Assembly (NCBI GenBank): GCA_001598975.1
Contig: BBXU01002725.1
Span: forward strand, 1 to 13,862
DNA: 13,862 nt
From: Parachlorella kessleri
Lineage: Eukaryota; Chlorophyta; Trebouxiophyceae; Chlorellales; Chlorellaceae
Reading direction: 5' to 3'
Below, in pieces: positions 1 through 8,900 of this stretch. Each line of letters opens with the position of its first letter. Within the stretch, counting starts at the first letter, position 1. The notes under the pieces were generated by a model. That model had not been told where the DNA came from. It ran no database searches and saw nothing but the letters and a program-made list of their open reading frames with translations. The translations under genes and the position numbers were made by a program.

Positions 1-41
1 CCCNCCCGCCCACACACACACAAGCGCAACACACACCGCAC
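1..41. other. Intron start at the window edge with an N in a C-run
   Basis: This is the beginning of the ferrochelatase intron that follows exon 3 (minus strand), made of CA/GT-rich simple sequence and ending in a C-run with an ambiguous base. It looks like a low-quality contig or gap edge. Confidence 0.6.
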
Positions 42-1328
42 CTGCCGAAGGCTGGCATCCTGTTTGAGCAGCGCCTCCAGCAGACGCAGGCTGGATCCGC
101 TGGTCGACACCGAGAACTGCGGGTAGAGCGGCAGCACCACCAGCTGGGTGATGCCGTCGCGCTTCAGCTGCTCAACTGCCTCCTCTGCAGCACCGCATAG
201 CAGGGGGTGCGAGGTCACGAGCTCGTTTCATATCACCAACATGTTGTGTGCATCATCGAAGGACGCAGCAGGCGTACTGGTGCTCTCAGTAATCAGGTAA
301 CAACATTGTGCTATGCAACAAAGGCGTCCCAAGGGCACGCAGGGGCGACAGCGCCCGACGTTCCAAACGAGAGGTCAAGCTCTTCACCTAGGCCACAGAG
401 TCTGTTACCAAGCCAATACACCAGCAAGGAACGCAAATGCGAAGGGGGGCACACCCTCCCCTCAACCTTGACTTGAATAAAAGCAGAAGACATACTGTCT
501 GCCTCCACAGTCCGTCTGTCAGTTGATTACACCCCACTTGATAGAGCGCAGCGCGTCCGCACCTGTGAAAGGCTTCCAGTAGCGCATGGCCACATACACG
601 TGTGAGGGCAGGCCCTTCAACAGCAGAGCGCGCTCCAGCGCCACTGCCTGCTCCTCAGTGATGCGCCGCAGCGGCGACCCGCCGCCGATGGCCTGATACC
701 CTTCCCGTGCTTTAGGGGTCCGCAGCGTGCTGACCAGCCGGGCGATGGCCGGCTGCGCAAACTGGAACGGCGTCGGCAGGCGGATGATGTCCGGGTCGGC
801 AAACAGGTTGTAGAGGAAGGGCTTGACGTCGTCCAGGGTGTCAGGGCCGCCAAGGTTGAGCAGCAGCACCCCAACTTTCTCCTGCTGCTGCGCCGCCGCA
901 CTGCTGCTGATAGCGCCGTCGCTGCCCGACTCAATGCACGTGTCACGCTCGTAGAACAGCCCCGACGACGTTGCTTGCAGCACCTGCAGGCCACTGCTGC
1001 TACTGCTGCTGCTGCTACTACTGGCGCCACTGCTGCCCCATGCGGCCCTACTGCTGCTACTGCCGCGCTCAGGAGGCTGGGTCGCCCACCGATGGTGGTG
1101 TGTGAATCGTCTGCAAGTAGCACATCCCGGCAGTAAGCTACGTGGCACGGTCTATGGTCAGGCCTTAGACAGCACACCAGGACATGAGGTGGAAAGAAGG
1201 GTGTGGCTCCTAGCCAAGCGAAACATGTACCTTCTTGGTGGGTGCTGCAGGCTCGAAGTCGCGCTACTGCGGCAGGGAGTGGCAAAATCCACAGCCCTCT
1301 TGCTGTTAGCAGGAGGTAGGAGCCTCAT
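42..1328 (-). CDS. HEM15: Ferrochelatase, plastid-targeted type, 3' end missing
   Basis: Ferrochelatase inserts Fe2+ into protoporphyrin IX, the last step of haem synthesis. Three minus-strand exons are supported: 1328-1231, 1110-563 and 184-42. The junctions (AAG|GTACAT to TTGCAG|AC, CACAG|GTGCGG to CTGCAG|AGG) keep frame, giving 263 residues before the next donor (CGGCAG|GTGCGG), after which the gene runs off the window. Residues 1 to about 110 are rich in Arg, Ser and Ala, with a 10-Ser run, as in a chloroplast transit peptide plus linker. The conserved core starts near residue 111 with LLLNLGGPD, then [23 protein letters not shown] and, on the third exon, [17 protein letters not shown], all typical of plant and bacterial ferrochelatases. 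The catalytic His/Glu region of the C-terminal half is not in view. The start is the least certain part, because the frame stays open upstream to 1532; Met at 1328 was chosen because it opens a compact transit-like exon. Identity is secure; plastid location is inferred. Confidence 0.93.
993..1022 (-). repeat. Trinucleotide run encoding ten serines in ferrochelatase
   Basis: Ten consecutive AGC/AGT codons (minus strand) encode a poly-Ser stretch at about residues 63-72 of the ferrochelatase precursor, between the transit-like N-terminus and the enzyme core. Such runs are common in GC-rich algal genes and may vary in length between strains. Confidence 0.9.
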
Positions 1329-1996
1329 CGAAAACGGCCCCAGCCCTACACTGACTTGGCAAATGACTTGACCACAGGATGCCCGACCAGGAACCTCCCA
1401 AAACCTCAGGATATGTTGGTCAAGCGGTCGGAACCCTTGGATTGAAACGGAGTGACCAAAATGCTGGGGGATGTTGGAGACCCCCTCAGCACGCCTCATG
1501 TTATATCTTATGCCCCTCAGGGAGTGGACCACATGGTCGCATCTACATCCAGCCCTCCCGAAACGTGTTGCACCGTCATAGGCCGTGCATGCGCAACTAT
1601 ACAGGTCTCTATTATGGTTTTATCAAGGTCAGTCATATTTGGGCAACTTGACCTGCCTCAAGCAGCAGTCCAACACCACTGCCAGTGGTGTTGACAACTG
1701 GAAGGCAAGGCCTGGGTGTTGAGCCGTGAAAGGCCCTTTAATGACTTGTACCACATGCTAAGGGTTGGATCAACTCAGAGGAGCGAAAGGCATACCATGG
1801 CTGCCCGTCCATGGCCCTCCCTGAGAGATTTCTCATCTCGCATTCCGAAAAGCCCCCTGGAAACCCCACGAGTCAGCAAGCAAAGCATGGTATCCGCCCT
1901 TCACTCGAGCTGTACCGAGCTCCTGTGCATTGGTTGCACCATACAGGTGGGAGATGCAAAATAGCGGGCTTAAACATATGATTTGAAGCCCTTACA
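1329..1996. promoter_or_regulatory. Shared 5' region between divergent ferrochelatase and DCP2
   Basis: These 668 bp separate the putative start codons of two head-to-head genes, so they should hold both 5' UTRs and both promoters. Base composition is visibly less GC-rich than the flanking exons. I see no convincing TATA box, no transposon and no conserved protein. The open frames on either strand look random. The clearest structural element is the short inverted repeat at 1671-1693. An in-frame TGA at 1979-1981 lies just before the DCP2 start codon. Confidence 0.55.
1671..1693. repeat. Perfect 10-bp inverted repeat with 3-nt loop
   Basis: CAACACCACT (1671-1680) is followed by GCC and then by its exact reverse complement AGTGGTGTTG (1684-1693). 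It sits near the middle of the ferrochelatase-DCP2 intergenic region. It could be a dyad-symmetric protein-binding site or a hairpin in a 5' UTR. No T-run follows it, and a bacterial-style terminator is not expected in this setting. Confidence 0.8.
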
Positions 1997-4845
1997 ATGT
2001 CAGACTATCCGTCCACCGAGCTCCTGGAGGATATTACAGCGCGTTTTATAACTGGGCTGTCAAGCGGCGACCGTAACCTAGAGTGAGTATAAGCTGGTGC
2101 GGGCAGAACGCCATTACGCGCTTCAGTTGATACAACCACTCGATGGTGCTCTGTTGCAGGACTTTCGAAAGGCTCCTCTTCCTTGTGGAGCAGGCGTGGT
2201 GGTTCTATGAGGTTAGTGTGGCTCGCATGCTGCGAGCTGATACGTGTCTTGGCACAGGTCCTGGCCAAGAGTTGCACCACACCACCTTAGTTGGACAATG
2301 GAACCTTGGTGCAGGACTTTGTTCGTCAGAAGCCCGAGTCGCAGCACCTGCGGTCGTTCACGCTGAAGGAGTTTGTGGGGCTGCTGTTTGAGCGGTGCCC
2401 AGGGCTGGAACCCTTCAAGCCCTCCCTGGAGGAGATCTACCAGAACTTCAACCAGTACAAGCGGGCGGTGCCTGTCAGGTGGGTTGGGGCCTCAGCGATC
2501 CGGTCTTCACTGGCACTAACCACCATCCTAAGGTCTTGCTCTGGCCACCTACATCGTCTTGCTCTTGAAGGCAATTTGGTGCTTGTGGTTAGTGACTGTC
2601 GCGACCCTATAGGTGAACGGACAAGCAATTGGCCATGTACAGGGGTGCTATCATGCTGGACCCTTCAATGGAGAAGTGCCTTTTAGTGCGCGGGTGGAAG
2701 AAGGATGCAGGCTGGGGCTTCCCCCGCGGCAAGACCAGTTATGCGGAGACAGATGTGGATTGCGCAGTTAGGGAGGTAGGCTGATGGGATGAGACAGGAC
2801 TTTCCAGTAAGACAGTGCTGTTCTTGACTGGGTGGTACGGTATGCTTGCTGACCTACAGCCTATGTCTCGCTCTTGTGTCAATACAGAACCATGGTTGCC
2901 TGACTTGGTGGGAATAGCTCGGGAGGGAATATGCCAGTCTGGGCAGCTAAATTTGATACAAAGCCCTCACAAGCCTCTAGGAAGAAGGCAAGGGTCTTTC
3001 TTGTCAGAGCGCTTGGTGTGTACGTCCCTTGGCCCACTACTGCCAATTGCTGTCACTTGTATGTCTGTGCCCTGGGCGTATTGGCTGAGGCCTCTAAAAG
3101 GCCTGGCCTTGATATTACGAAGATCGACACCAAGTGACCCGCGCTCCCTTGCCTTTCCTTGCTTGACTGGTCAGGTGCTGGAGGAGACTGGGTATGACAT
3201 ACGCAGCACGCTGCGTGAGGAGGATTACGTGGAGGTGACCCTGGGCGACCAGGACACCAAGCTCTACATCATACAGGTCGGTCAGCAGGGCAAGACGGAC
3301 CTCACGTAGGTGGTCGGCTATGGCTGACGCGATGGCTATGGCTATGGCAGGGGAAGCCTTGCCTGGGAGCATAGAGCACTATGATGGGCAGCATAAAAAG
3401 TCAGCGATTCACTCCAACATGAGTTAGCACGAACACGGGGAGGGCGGGGGGGTGTCGTTGGTAGGGATTATTTTGGTCCACTGATACACAGCTTGCGCAG
3501 TTGGGTTGTCTTGTGGTGGCTGGCTGGCAATGCTGGCTGCTGCTGCTGTGTGGCAGGCTCAGGCGAGTTTGTTGGTCTGGTGTTCCGGGATCTCACGCCA
3601 GAGATCCCACCAAGACCTATGCGCAACAAGTGAAAGTCCAGTTGCATGCACAGATATGTGGGCCTGGCCGCGGTGGTGCAGGGCGTGGACGAGGGCACTC
3701 ACTTTGCGCCCCACGTGCGCTGCGAGATTGGCGCGTACGCGTGGCACCTCATCGAACACCTGCCGTCCACCTGGGAGGAGGGCAAGCAAGTGGGTGGTGC
3801 GCTTGGAAGTGTGTCTTGGCCCCGCCCAGCCACGCAGCTGTGGTGTTTGGTGCTTGGCGCAGTGCATCTGATGCCCGAGCGTTGCAAGCGTGGTAGGGAT
3901 CCCCCGTGGGTGCCGTGGCATGTGTAGTTGGACCTAAGAGGCATGGGGTGGGCAGGCAGGTAGGCACAGAGTGGCTGAGGGCAGCACTGCGGCCCTGCGT
4001 GCCCTTCTACCAGCCACTGTAGGGGAGCGTTGCAGAAGTAGCCACGGTGACAGACACCGCTTGCCCGCCATCATCAGTTTGGTGTGCAGCTACGGCCGTT
4101 GTGTGTGCTACTCAGTTCCAACCGCTGCTGTGCTGAGCTGTGCTGTCCGGCTTGCCAGGTGTTTGTGAATGAGGACGGCGGGCGCCACAAATTCTTCAAC
4201 GTGTGGCCCTACATCAAGCCGCTGCAAGCCTGGATTTACAGGTGGGCTGCCAAGGCTCGCTTGCTGTTGTGCTAGGACTGCTGCCGTGGGTCGTTCGTTA
4301 CCTGGGGAGTCCACAGAAAGGTCCAACAGTAAGAAGTGGTCGGGCCTCCTCTCCTTTGTCCATCCAACAGATTGCCGGCGCCCTCTGCGGCAAACTGACC
4401 CTTAATCCTAAAGCAGGGCTGGCATCTGTCGGCACGCATGCTCTGAGGTGAGGGGTCAGGCTACGCTGCGAACTGTGAACATGGCTTTTATCGTAGAAAA
4501 TGGCAATGCTCGTGGGTCGCTGATCTCGGCCGCACTTGTGCGCCCTGTGGGCGTGGCGGCACTTGCAGGCAGCGGAAGCAGGCTGCCGGAGGCAGGCCCA
4601 GGTCAACCAAGCCCAGCAGGGCACAGCAGAAGCAAGCGGCTGCTGCTGCTGCTGCAGCGGCGGCAGCATTGCAGGCTGGGCAGCCAAGGCAGCCGCAGCA
4701 GGGACGGGAGGCAGTGTCTCAGTCTGTTAGCCAGTTGGGGCAATATGGTAGCCGGCCTGTACCCTCCCTAGCGGGCCAAGCGCTGTTGAACTTCAAATTT
4801 GATAGAAAGGCAGTTATGCAGCACTTAACATTTTCTGGCCCTTGA
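1997..4845 (+). CDS. DCP2: mRNA-decapping enzyme 2 (DCP2), complete, eight exons
   Basis: DCP2 removes the m7G cap from mRNA (releasing m7GDP), the committing step of 5'-3' mRNA decay, and works with DCP1 in cytoplasmic P-bodies. Exons: 1997-2082, 2160-2211, 2315-2478, 2643-2775, 3175-3276, 3682-3789, 4159-4241, 4569-4845. All introns are GT-AG, phases match, and the total is 334 residues ending in TGA. The Box A helical domain covers about residues 8-95 (FERLLFLVEQAWWFYEDFV; SFTLKEFVGLLFERCPGLEP). The Nudix domain follows (RGAIMLDPSMEKCLLVRGWKK) with a textbook Nudix box at 130-152: G130, E136, R144-E145, E148-E149, G151, including the metal-binding glutamates. Box B-like residues are at 226-241 (KFFNVWPYIKPLQAWI). 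The C-terminus is short: basic linker, 11-Ala run, Gln-rich stretch, then LLNFKFDRKAVMQHL. The start is the first ATG after an in-frame TGA at 1979. It is compact for a eukaryotic DCP2. The exon 8 acceptor rests on frame and the C-terminal motif. Confidence 0.96.
4636..4668 (+). repeat. GCN run encoding eleven alanines in DCP2
   Basis: Eleven consecutive alanine codons (GCG/GCT/GCA) lie in exon 8 of DCP2, at residues 266-276, between the Box B-like segment and the C-terminal motif. It is a coding microsatellite in a presumably disordered linker. Confidence 0.9.
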
Positions 4846-5381
4846 CGCTTTATGCCTGCACCGCTTCACGCGAATACAGCACAGCACGGCAGCACATGCC
4901 TCCCGCACCAGTTCCACGACCGATCGCTGTATCTTGCCTTGCAGCGATGCCACTTTGTACACCAATAAATGAACACATGGACAGTTTGCTGGGCTGACCT
5001 TCGAGGTTTGTACATAGTGTTACAAGTACGACTCTTGCCCTTTTTGGACTTTGTATTTGCCGCACTTCTCCTGACCTGTTCCCCTCGGCTTTCTTCGCAT
5101 TCACTGATATTCCTCGTTGTTTATGCTACACATGGTGCCGTTGTCTGCAATACACGAGTGAGAGCACACAGTGTGTCAGGCTTCATGCAAATAGCGTGGT
5201 AAGCTGCCCGCGTGGATCGTTGCTTCATATTTGTACCCCATTCCTAGTTGGTGGCAGTTGGTGTGATATTAGTTAGCAATTAGGGGTCGATGGTTAGGGC
5301 TACACACAAGGTCTGCTCTGGGGCTTGCCCGATCGCCATGTGTTGGCCTACGTCTCACTCAGCCAGCTTGTAGTCTTGTCA

Positions 5382-5386
5382 TTACA
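5382..5386 (-). terminator. Candidate TGTAA polyadenylation signal for the acyltransferase gene
   Basis: TTACA on the plus strand reads TGTAA on the minus strand, the usual chlorophycean poly(A) signal. It is the first such motif after the acyltransferase stop codon at 5929-5927 and would give a 3' UTR of roughly 0.55 kb. A pentamer can occur by chance, so this is tentative. Confidence 0.45.
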
Positions 5387-5509
5387 GCAGTAGCAGCAGC
5401 AGCTTTCCTACTAGGCTAGTCGGCGTACAGTGCCTGTGAACAGAAAACAGTGCATTGTGCACAAGAGCCAGTAAATACGTGTAGCCAAGTTGCATCATGT
5501 GATACCTGA

Positions 5510-5514
5510 TGTAA
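5510..5514 (+). terminator. Candidate TGTAA polyadenylation signal for DCP2
   Basis: This is the first TGTAA on the plus strand after the DCP2 stop codon at 4843-4845, implying a 3' UTR of about 0.67 kb. An AATAAA hexamer occurs earlier, near 4964-4969, and is an alternative if this alga uses animal-like signals. If TGTAA is used, the transcript overlaps the 3' end of the opposing gene. Confidence 0.45.
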
Positions 5515-5708
5515 GCAGCAACCCAAATCAAGACAAATGTTGCCATGATGAACTTGAATGCCAGTGCTGATATGGAAGCATACATTGCAATGAGCAAATT
5601 CAGGTCTTTCATGCCCGTTCATTCCAACCCCTTGTTGTGGTTCCTCGTTCCTAGCACTGGAGCACGAAGTCGGGACGAAGGTTGTGGGGAGTATTCTCGT
5701 CCCAGATG

Positions 5709-5835
5709 AGCTGAGAGCAGGCTCCGGCAATGCACCGAAGGCAATTTCTCGGGATGCTGGCGTTCCAGACCAGCAGGCCCTGGGGTGTATCCTCCTCTCA
5801 GCTGAAAGCAGGCTCCGGCAAAGCACCGAAGGCAA
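5709..5835. repeat. Two near-identical 36-bp direct repeats, 91 bp apart
   Basis: The element starting AGCTGAGAGCAGGCTCCGGC at 5709-5744 recurs at 5800-5835 with only two mismatches in 36 bases (G to A, T to A). Weaker similarity extends upstream of each copy (GGGGAGTATTCTCGTC versus GGGGTGTATCCTCCTC), so the original duplicated unit was probably near 60 bp. Both copies lie in the presumed 3' UTR of the minus-strand acyltransferase gene. Confidence 0.85.
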
Positions 5836-5892
5836 AACTTGGCAAAATATGTATGCAGCCACCCTCCACCTCACCTGGCGGTTGGCATGCCC

Positions 5893-5914
5893 CCACACCA
5901 CCACACACACACAT
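5893..5914. repeat. CA-rich simple tract next to the acyltransferase stop codon
   Basis: A CCACACCACC(AC)n tract lies about 15 bp beyond the acyltransferase stop codon and reads as GT-rich in that mRNA's 3' UTR. It is ordinary low-complexity sequence of a kind also seen in introns here. Confidence 0.7.
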
Positions 5915-5926
5915 TCCCAAGCACAC

Positions 5927-8900
5927 TTATACACCCACGCAGCATTCGCGGATAGCGTGCACTAGGGACTGCAAGGCCTCGTCCCCAACAAACGAGGGGT
6001 CGAGTACCAAGGTAGCCGTATCACCCACTGCTTGGGAGCCCGAGGGGACAGTGGCTGCAGGCGTGGCAGCCGCAGCCCCAGTCTGTCCGCCAAGCTCAGC
6101 TAGCGCTGCTCCCTCACCGCCTTCCGGCCTGTCCTCGCTAGCACCACCACCGGCGGGAACCTGTCCAGAGGAGGGTGGCTGCAGGGCAAGCTGCCCTGCT
6201 CCCGCCTCCGAGACGCTCGCCCCTTCCTCTCCGCAGAGCTGCGGCAGGCTCTTGGTGCTGCCGCCCCCGCTGCTGCTGCCGCCGCCGCCGATGCCGCACA
6301 GCCCCACCGCCACGCTGCACGCCACAGGATCAAAGCTGGGGTCGTCCCCGCCGCTGTCGCTGCTACTGCTGGCGGCGCTATCCCTGCCGTGGCGGCGCTG
6401 GAAGGCGGCGCTTGTCAGTCCATCCTCAGGGATGCATGGAGCCAGCGTGCACAGCGGGCTAGGCTGTGGAGAGAAGTCCAGCAGGGGAGGCTCACAAAGT
6501 AGCCCGGCCTCCCCCTCCCCAAGCACCTGTTCGTCGCCGCAAGAAGCTGCTGGCGCAGGTGGGCCACCCTGGCCCTGGCCCGCCCTCCCGCCGGCTGCTG
6601 CTGCTGCTGCTGTGGTGCCGGCTGCTGCAGCGCGCAGCTGCTCGGCTGCCAGCAGCGGCGCTGAGTCGGGGGAGCTGAGGCTGGGCACGGCAGCCGCCTC
6701 GGCGGCATCTGGTGCAGCTGGTAGCTTGGCGGGGGCGGGTGCCGGCGACCTGAGGAGGCCCAGCGCTGTCAACGAGGTGATGGCTCCCTGGGCCAGCAGC
6801 AGCGAGGGAACCACCGCGGCACCGCAGCCGCCTGCACAGGCCGGGGGTTGGTCGAGTCGAGCAGGTCTTCCAGGCGGATGGGGCGCCAACTGGCAGTAGT
6901 GACAGCACAGAGCCAGGCCAACCTCTCATAGCCACAAGGTCTGGTCTCGGAGCGTGAGCGTGCAGCTTGACAAGCATCCACACAACAAGACAGGGGCAAG
7001 CACCTACACAAAACTGACCCTCCCTGCGGGGCAAGCGGCACCCACAAAAAAGCAGGCCTGCCTTTTGTAGCACACCTTTGCTGGCGGTGGCGGCCTCTGC
7101 CAGCAGCTCTGCTTGGACCGCCTGCAGGAGCGCCTTGTTGCTAAGCCCAGGGCCGGCAGTCCCAGCCTTGGCGCTGAGCTGGGCATGCACAGCACGCGCA
7201 GCAGCAGCGTAGGTGGCTAAGTGTGGTGCCAGCAGACGAGCAGCGAAGAGCGCCGCTGCCCTGCTGCTACCTGCATAGGTGTGGGTAGAAGCGATGAAAA
7301 TGATACCAAAACAAGCCTGATAGCCTCGAGGGCGGCGTGAATGGCAGACTAGAGATTGCAACGAGCTTCAGCCTGGCATGCCCAGCGCGCAGGGCCATTC
7401 ATGGGAGTACAATCGAGCAACAGAACAACGCCTCCCAGCATGTACATGTCAAAGCAGCACAGCATCCCGACCCTCATTCATTCCACCGCTTGCACTCAGC
7501 ATGTGAAGCAAGCAAGCATGTATGATGTCCATTTAACATTGCAGCCCCTCCCTCCAGCATGCTTACCTGAGCTGGCCAGCTTGACTAGGGCACCCTCCTC
7601 CTCACATGAGCTGGGGCCTACTACGGCCACCGCCCCCCACCTCTCCAGGCGCAGCAGGACCGCCCGCAAGCTCTGCTCGCTGCGCAGGGACTCTGGGGAC
7701 AGGGCTGCAGCAGCGGGCGGCCAGCACACACACAACAGTAAGACAATGCGGTGAGTGGGAGGTCACCAGTGTCGCAGTCCGGCCATCGAACACCTGCCAC
7801 ACACTAGGAGAAGCTTCGCTGCACCCGGTGAGCAGCACCCCAGATGTACACCCACTCAGCAAGAGCACTGCTCCGACCGGCAACTGCCAAGCACTGGCTG
7901 TGCCATCAAGGCGCACCCCGCTCACCCGTGTCTATCTCTGGGCCCAGCAGCTGCCTCAGCCACTGGGTCCGGCGCAGCACCGCCTCCACAGGCACAAACG
8001 CCCCACCACAGTCGCTCCAGCCGCTACTCCTTCCGGCGCGGCTGCGGTCGCCTTCCCCTGTATGCTGGCAAGCCTCAGCCAGCAGCCCAGCGGTGACCAA
8101 GCCCTCAGGCGCCAGCCAGGGCAGCAGCTGGTTCAGTCGCATGTGCCAGCGCAAGGTCGCCTCCACACCCCCCTGCTGCTGCACCACCCAGCTGCCGGCA
8201 TCGCTGCGAGCAGTGGAGCTGCCTGCGTGGGTGCCGGCGGTGGAAGGTTGTGCGGGAAGCCGGGTCAGGGTAAGGCAGCCCTTGAGGAGGCCCACGGCCC
8301 GCACCAGCATGTCGTGCACCCCCGTGCCCCTGCACAGGTCCTGGGTGGAGTGGTCAGAGCTGTGCCTTGCACCTCCTGTGGGCTGTGTGTAGGGTTCAGC
8401 TGAGTCTAGAGCAACAAGGGCACACGCTAGTCTCAGGAAAAAGCACTGCGATGGCGTGGTGTCAGCAGCATGCCACCTAGCACCAGATGGCAGCTTCAGG
8501 AGTTCCCAGCAAGTGTCTGGCATGCCCTGGCTACCCATCCGTACCTGCAATAAAATTCGAAACCCCAAACCGCTGCCACCTAGTAGCGTAACTCACTGTG
8601 CGCTGCCGGGTCTCATCACTGCCGCCCCTCGCAGCTGCAACTCCCCGGCAACCCACTCCACAGCCTGCTCCACATCACCCAATGCCATCCCAGCGCCGGC
8701 AGCCCTGCCACGGACCCCGTGCTCACTGGCGGCGTTGGTCCCAGCTGGCATTGTGCAACTGGCAGTGCATGGAGCGGCTTGCAAGCCATTGCAGCAGCTG
8801 CTGCTGCTGCTGCACTTGGCTGGCAGGAGGGGCTGTCCTGCCGCCTCGGCTGTTGCCATGGAATGAGCAAATCCATTGCAGGGGCCTAAAGTAGCAGCCG

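Larger units (their letters stand above)
4846..5926. other. Tail-to-tail 3' UTR region of DCP2 and the acyltransferase gene
   Basis: These 1081 bp lie between two convergent stop codons and are clearly more AT-rich than the surrounding exons. They hold the 3' UTRs of both genes, one polyadenylation candidate for each strand, a duplicated 36-bp element at 5709-5835, and a CA-rich tract near 5893-5914. Open frames of 75-170 codons occur on both strands, including a hydrophobic one at 5612-5382, but none carries a domain I recognise. I do not call a gene here. Confidence 0.7.

Noticed and set aside
1158..1532. Upstream extension of the ferrochelatase reading frame to a Met at 1532
   Set aside because: It stays open, but its upstream part shows no transit-peptide character and sits in lower-GC promoter-like DNA. 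It also reads through the AAG|GTACAT donor at its other end. The start at 1328 was preferred, and the doubt is recorded in the gene entry.
3313..3354. GGCTAT-type imperfect repeat in DCP2 intron 5
   Set aside because: It is a short degenerate microsatellite of four or so units inside an intron, with nothing to suggest function.
3501..3967. Several overlapping open frames on both strands around DCP2 exon 6
   Set aside because: Only 3682-3789 in the phase-0 frame continues the Nudix fold (GVDEGTHFAPHVRCEIGAYA). The rest are shadows or intron.
5382..5612. A 76-codon minus-strand frame with two hydrophobic stretches, resembling a small membrane protein
   Set aside because: It lies in the AT-rich convergent 3' UTR region, where random frames become hydrophobic. 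It has no recognisable family, and its last codons are a CAG-type repeat translated as Leu.
5730..6899. A 389-codon open frame on the plus strand
   Set aside because: It lies antisense to the last acyltransferase exon and is made of Pro/Ser/Ala-rich shadow codons. The minus-strand frame is the one that joins in phase to the upstream conserved exons.
7606..8403. Plus-strand open frames of 180-265 codons
   Set aside because: They run antisense to acyltransferase exons 8 and 9, whose minus-strand frames carry family-like sequence and correct splice phases. GC-rich coding DNA often leaves open antisense frames.
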